From positions 2,914,001 through 2,978,000 of the forward strand of contig CM034137.1 in NCBI GenBank assembly GCA_019914995.1: DNA of 64,000 nt, written 5' to 3'. Position numbers and translations under genes: made by a program. Under the pieces are notes generated by a model. That model was not told the DNA's origin and searched no databases. It worked only from the letters and a program-made list of their open reading frames with translations. The stretch is from Acanthochlamys bracteata. Taxonomy: Eukaryota; Streptophyta; Magnoliopsida; Pandanales; Velloziaceae. Positions 60,799 to 64,000 of this stretch are shown here, piece after piece. How positions within the stretch are numbered: position 1 is the stretch's first letter; the number at the start of each line of letters is the position of its first letter.

Positions 60799-63583
60799 TA
60801 TGAGTTACCTGCTTGAGAAGAGGGAGACAAATACTGACTTAGAGCTTCCGAGTATGCTGATGCTGTCAAGCTTCTTCTCATTGTCCTGTTGGCTCCCAAT
60901 CTGCCCAAATGGCAACTCAGAAATTTGAGGAGGCATTTCCTTTTGTCAGATCTTATTGGTGCATGCATGAGGTGTTGACAGATGTGCCATACTGATTGCC
61001 GCATATTTGCCATACCTGGTGGTGTAGAAGCAGCAGCACATGGCATATGCCGAACATGCGCAGATGCAAGTTGAGAATTAAAGGTGGTGCAATGGCAATT
61101 ATAGGGAAATGAAGGGAGTCTGGAGCTCTGCAGCTGGCTTTCAGCATCCAGAATTTCAGATAAAGACAGGGATGCCACACGTAAACCAGCAGCTCTGTAT
61201 CTGAGGTATGCTGGTACTTGCTGGGATTCTACTGGGTGCTGGGAGTCCAACTTCCTGTTCAGGTAATGGACTTCTTATTTGATGACAATCTGGGAGGGCA
61301 CGATATCTTGTCGCCTTTAATTAGTAGAAGAGTCAGTTAGAGAGCCGAAGAGGTCTACAGTTGAACAAAAAGCGTGGACTATTTGCCTAGTAGTTGTGTG
61401 GTTATGCTACAGAAGGGAGTCAACAGTCTCATAGGCTCTATTTGCTGTGCTTACTTTGACCCCAATCCACCATATGAAACCATGTAAACCAGTTGACATT
61501 TTACCTGAGATGATGCTGGTGCTTGAGAATGCACAGGAAGTGCTAGCACTGCATTTGGAGCTCTAAGATATGCATTAGAATACCAGGTCTCTGGATTGGA
61601 TTATTTGATATTGCCACTTGCATATTGTGGTTGTTGCAATTGCAAGCCTGTACTGGTCCGATCAGCATGCTGTTGATGTTGCAAACAAAAGGTAGGTTGA
61701 GGAATAGCCATTACCTCTCCATGAGCAGGAATAACAGTATTAGGATTCATTGAAACCAACAATTCCAAGGTTGCTACTATATCATCTCACCTTAGTAAAG
61801 AAGTTGGCAATCCATTTGAGGAGGCAGCACTGTAACTACAGGATTCCTGACAGCACCAGGAACCAAAGACTCCAAGTTGCCAGCAATATTAGCATCTGGC
61901 CTCCTCAAAGATGCAGGCAGTGGATTTGAGGATCCAAGACCACCAAGCCCACCAGAATTCTTATAGCATGAATACTGATGGCTGGCTGGCACTCTGAGTG
62001 GTAACTAGTGCCGGCCGAGAAAGATGTTCAAAGTTGGAAATGCTATCCTTGAATGACTTCATGTCTTCAGCTTTGGATGCATCATTTTCATTGTCATCCA
62101 TTATAAGATCAACAACATTCACTAGTACGTTTGTGTCTTCGTAAGACTCAGACCCCATATTATCATCTTGCACTTGACAATCGAGCACAGCTTCGATCAT
62201 GTTCGGCAAGAATCTTCCATGAGCCATCAGCTAAATAACAACCTCAGCAACATTCTCCGCAGCTTTTCTCAAAATCTGATGAACAAGAAAGTTATTTTAG
62301 AGCCGATAATCTTTCATACTCATAAAAGCAGGACTACATTCAAACACAAGAAAGAAGAAGCATGAGAAACTTAATCATATCTTGATCGATGCGCAAGTCT
62401 ATGAAGCTAACAGGCTGGTTACAACATGGGCATCGCCAAGAAGGCCTTCTTGAATTTATTGTCATGAAATTATCATAATCAAAGCACTGAGACACCAAAA
62501 GAGCCATAAAAATAGACCATAAGCTACTTACGGTAGAGATGAGAACATACTTTCTAACATCATGGTGTTTGCAGAGATGTCCTTTAACAGGAGTCTTGAT
62601 ATGCCTGAAACTGTAAAAAAGAACAGCATCCGAGAACCAGTGAGCAAAATAGATAGCAGTCGGAAACAGAGAGGAAAACGACAAAAAGGAAAGGCAAACA
62701 GTAAAGACGTTAAGGATGGTCACCAACAAATTCAGTCACAAAGCATAGTTTTAACATGCAAATAAAACAAATATACTACAAGTACTTCTCAAAGGAAAGA
62801 GTAGTCAATGTTAAAATAAAAACTGGTTTCGGACAAAAGTGTGCATCAGTTCTCATTAAGCCTTTCCCAAGTAAAAAATCCTCATAGACAACAACACATG
62901 ACATGATCGCATTTAGTCACTCATCACCAAGCACTACAACCCTAAATGCGATTGAAGAAAGAAGGGGATTTTTTTGCAATTTGCTCCCTTAGTTTAGTAA
63001 AGTTAGATCTAAGAGCTAACAGAATAAAGTTGACGTAGACATAGCATGACAAAGATGAAAAAGATAGTAGAAGAAGAGAATAACCAAGAAAGTGAAAAAA
63101 AAAAATGATAAAAAAGTTATTGATCTTGAATGATAAACGGCCTCTGAACCGTGGTTTGTGGTGCTGAACCACCCAAGCTGGGCGGTTCATTGCTGAACTG
63201 ACTGGTTTCCAGTCAAACTGGAGCCAGTTCAGATTGGCTTCATTTCGTTCAATTTTTAAAATCTTGATATTGGGACGCCTAACTAGCGATTTTAGATAAC
63301 ATTGAGAATTTTGATTTTGTATCGCAATCATTACATCCACTAACCATATCATAGTAGTAAACATCTGCATCACAAGCTTTCTTGAGATAAATTTACAACG
63401 ATCTTATTCTCTCGTACCATATATGTAGCGCAATAAACTGGTGTGGCGCAAAGCACAATATCAACATTACAGTAAAATAAACATGAGTCACATTTGAAGG
63501 GTCATAAGAAGTATATATGTGATACCATACTTACCAGTCTAGACTCTTGATGATGGCCCCTCAGTTACATCAGAACCTGACAT
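60799..63583 (-). pseudogene. PIAL/PIAS-type SP-RING SUMO ligase pseudogene
   Basis: Remnant exons in coding order: about 63583-63535 (GSDVTEGPSS then a stop), 62610-62563 (FRHIKTPVKGHLCKHH), 62486-62370 (CFDYDNFMTINSRRPSWRCP, then CCNQPVSFIDLRIDQDMIK), and from 62275 (ILRKAAENVAEVVI). The SP-RING zinc ligands (CKH, C and C-P-x-C) are still visible. A SUMO-interacting-type NVVDLIMDDNE follows near 62110. Tail pieces include NLESLVP near 61880 and SLTASAYSEALSQYLSPSSQ near 60830, typical of PIAL proteins. Lesions: no GT donor after the CKHH exon or after DMIK, a one-base shift with a TAG after EVVI, and later stops. In life, PIAL proteins extend SUMO chains and join silencing complexes. More 5' exons could lie past the right edge. 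Confidence 0.82.
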
Positions 63584-64000
63584 TCAATGATTGAGAGATA
63601 TTGACATAGCTTTACTTTAGATGTAGATAATACATAGGATAACAATTGTCCTAGAAGCATTACCAGATATCCTAGGACACAAAAACCTCTTCTCAGTACA
63701 TACAAGTCCCCTTTCGTTCTATCTTCTGCAAAACTTGAGTATTCTTATGATATTTAGTTTGACTTCAGAGATCTAGGATGGATACACAAATACGTGGGGA
63801 AACACTAAAATTATTTTGTTCAATCATGTGACAAGTTACTTCATGCAAATACTATCTGTGGAAGTACTAACTTTCCTTATTCCTGTCGGTCTATGCATGA
63901 GTTAAACTCCATGGCCTTACAATCATGATCTGGGAAGAGGAAAACCACCATGGAGTTTCTCACTCTTGAAATTCTCATCAATAAGTGAAATTTACTTCAA
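63584..64000. other. Right edge, unassigned
   Basis: Probably intron or decayed exon sequence of the SUMO-ligase pseudogene. I could not assign any exon. Confidence 0.35.

Noticed and set aside
1-64000. tRNA, rRNA or CRISPR loci
   Set aside because: I saw no cloverleaf-type B-box (GGTTCGAATCC), no rRNA core sequence and no regular spacer-repeat array. A covariance-model scan would be needed to exclude a tRNA fully.

Overview
This is nuclear DNA from a higher plant, most likely a eudicot. The genes have many short exons split by AT-rich introns, non-coding DNA is very AT-rich and packed with transposable elements, and every recognisable product (WRKY factors, SGT1, an ES2 homologue, a PIAL-type SUMO ligase) is a plant or general eukaryotic protein. 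I cannot name the species. Exon boundaries below were read from GT-AG (once GC-AG) consensus and frame continuity, without transcripts.

Layout. 0.5-3.2 kb: exon-like remnants of a decayed, unidentified gene. 3.2-10.3 kb: AT-rich intergenic DNA with two inverted copies of one repeat family. 11.1-12.5 kb (+): a complete three-exon group IIe WRKY gene (WRKY22 type). 14.8-24.1 kb (+): a ten-exon alpha/beta-hydrolase of the proline iminopeptidase family; intron 3 carries a 5.3-kb antisense Ty3/gypsy element with recognisable LTRs and target-site duplication. 25.4-25.9 kb (+): first exon of a group IIc WRKY gene; its zinc-finger exon is not found, and the DNA behind it holds a decayed Ty1/copia element (27.2-32.5 kb) and smaller repeats. 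35.4-42.8 kb (+): a complete ten-exon SGT1 co-chaperone gene with MITE/foldback repeats in intron 2 and an RTE-type LINE, flanked by a 13-bp target-site duplication, in intron 7. 46.5-52.0 kb (-): a complete seven-exon Gfo/Idh/MocA oxidoreductase whose intron 4 holds two adjacent long palindromic elements. 53.8-55.4 kb (+): an intronless ES2/DGCR14 splicing-factor gene. 60.8-63.6 kb (-): a PIAL/SP-RING SUMO-ligase pseudogene.

How the genes relate. WRKY22-type factors act downstream of immune MAP-kinase cascades and SGT1 works with HSP90 and RAR1 in NLR immunity, so two defence-linked genes plus a broken WRKY lie within about 32 kb. Plant genes are not in operons, so this proximity alone does not show shared function. 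I found no convincing undescribed system. The strongest features are structural: intronic insertions tolerated in essential-type genes, a catalytic serine placed just after a TE-loaded intron, a GC-AG intron, a truncated WRKY reading frame, and a foldback repeat family that could make small RNAs.
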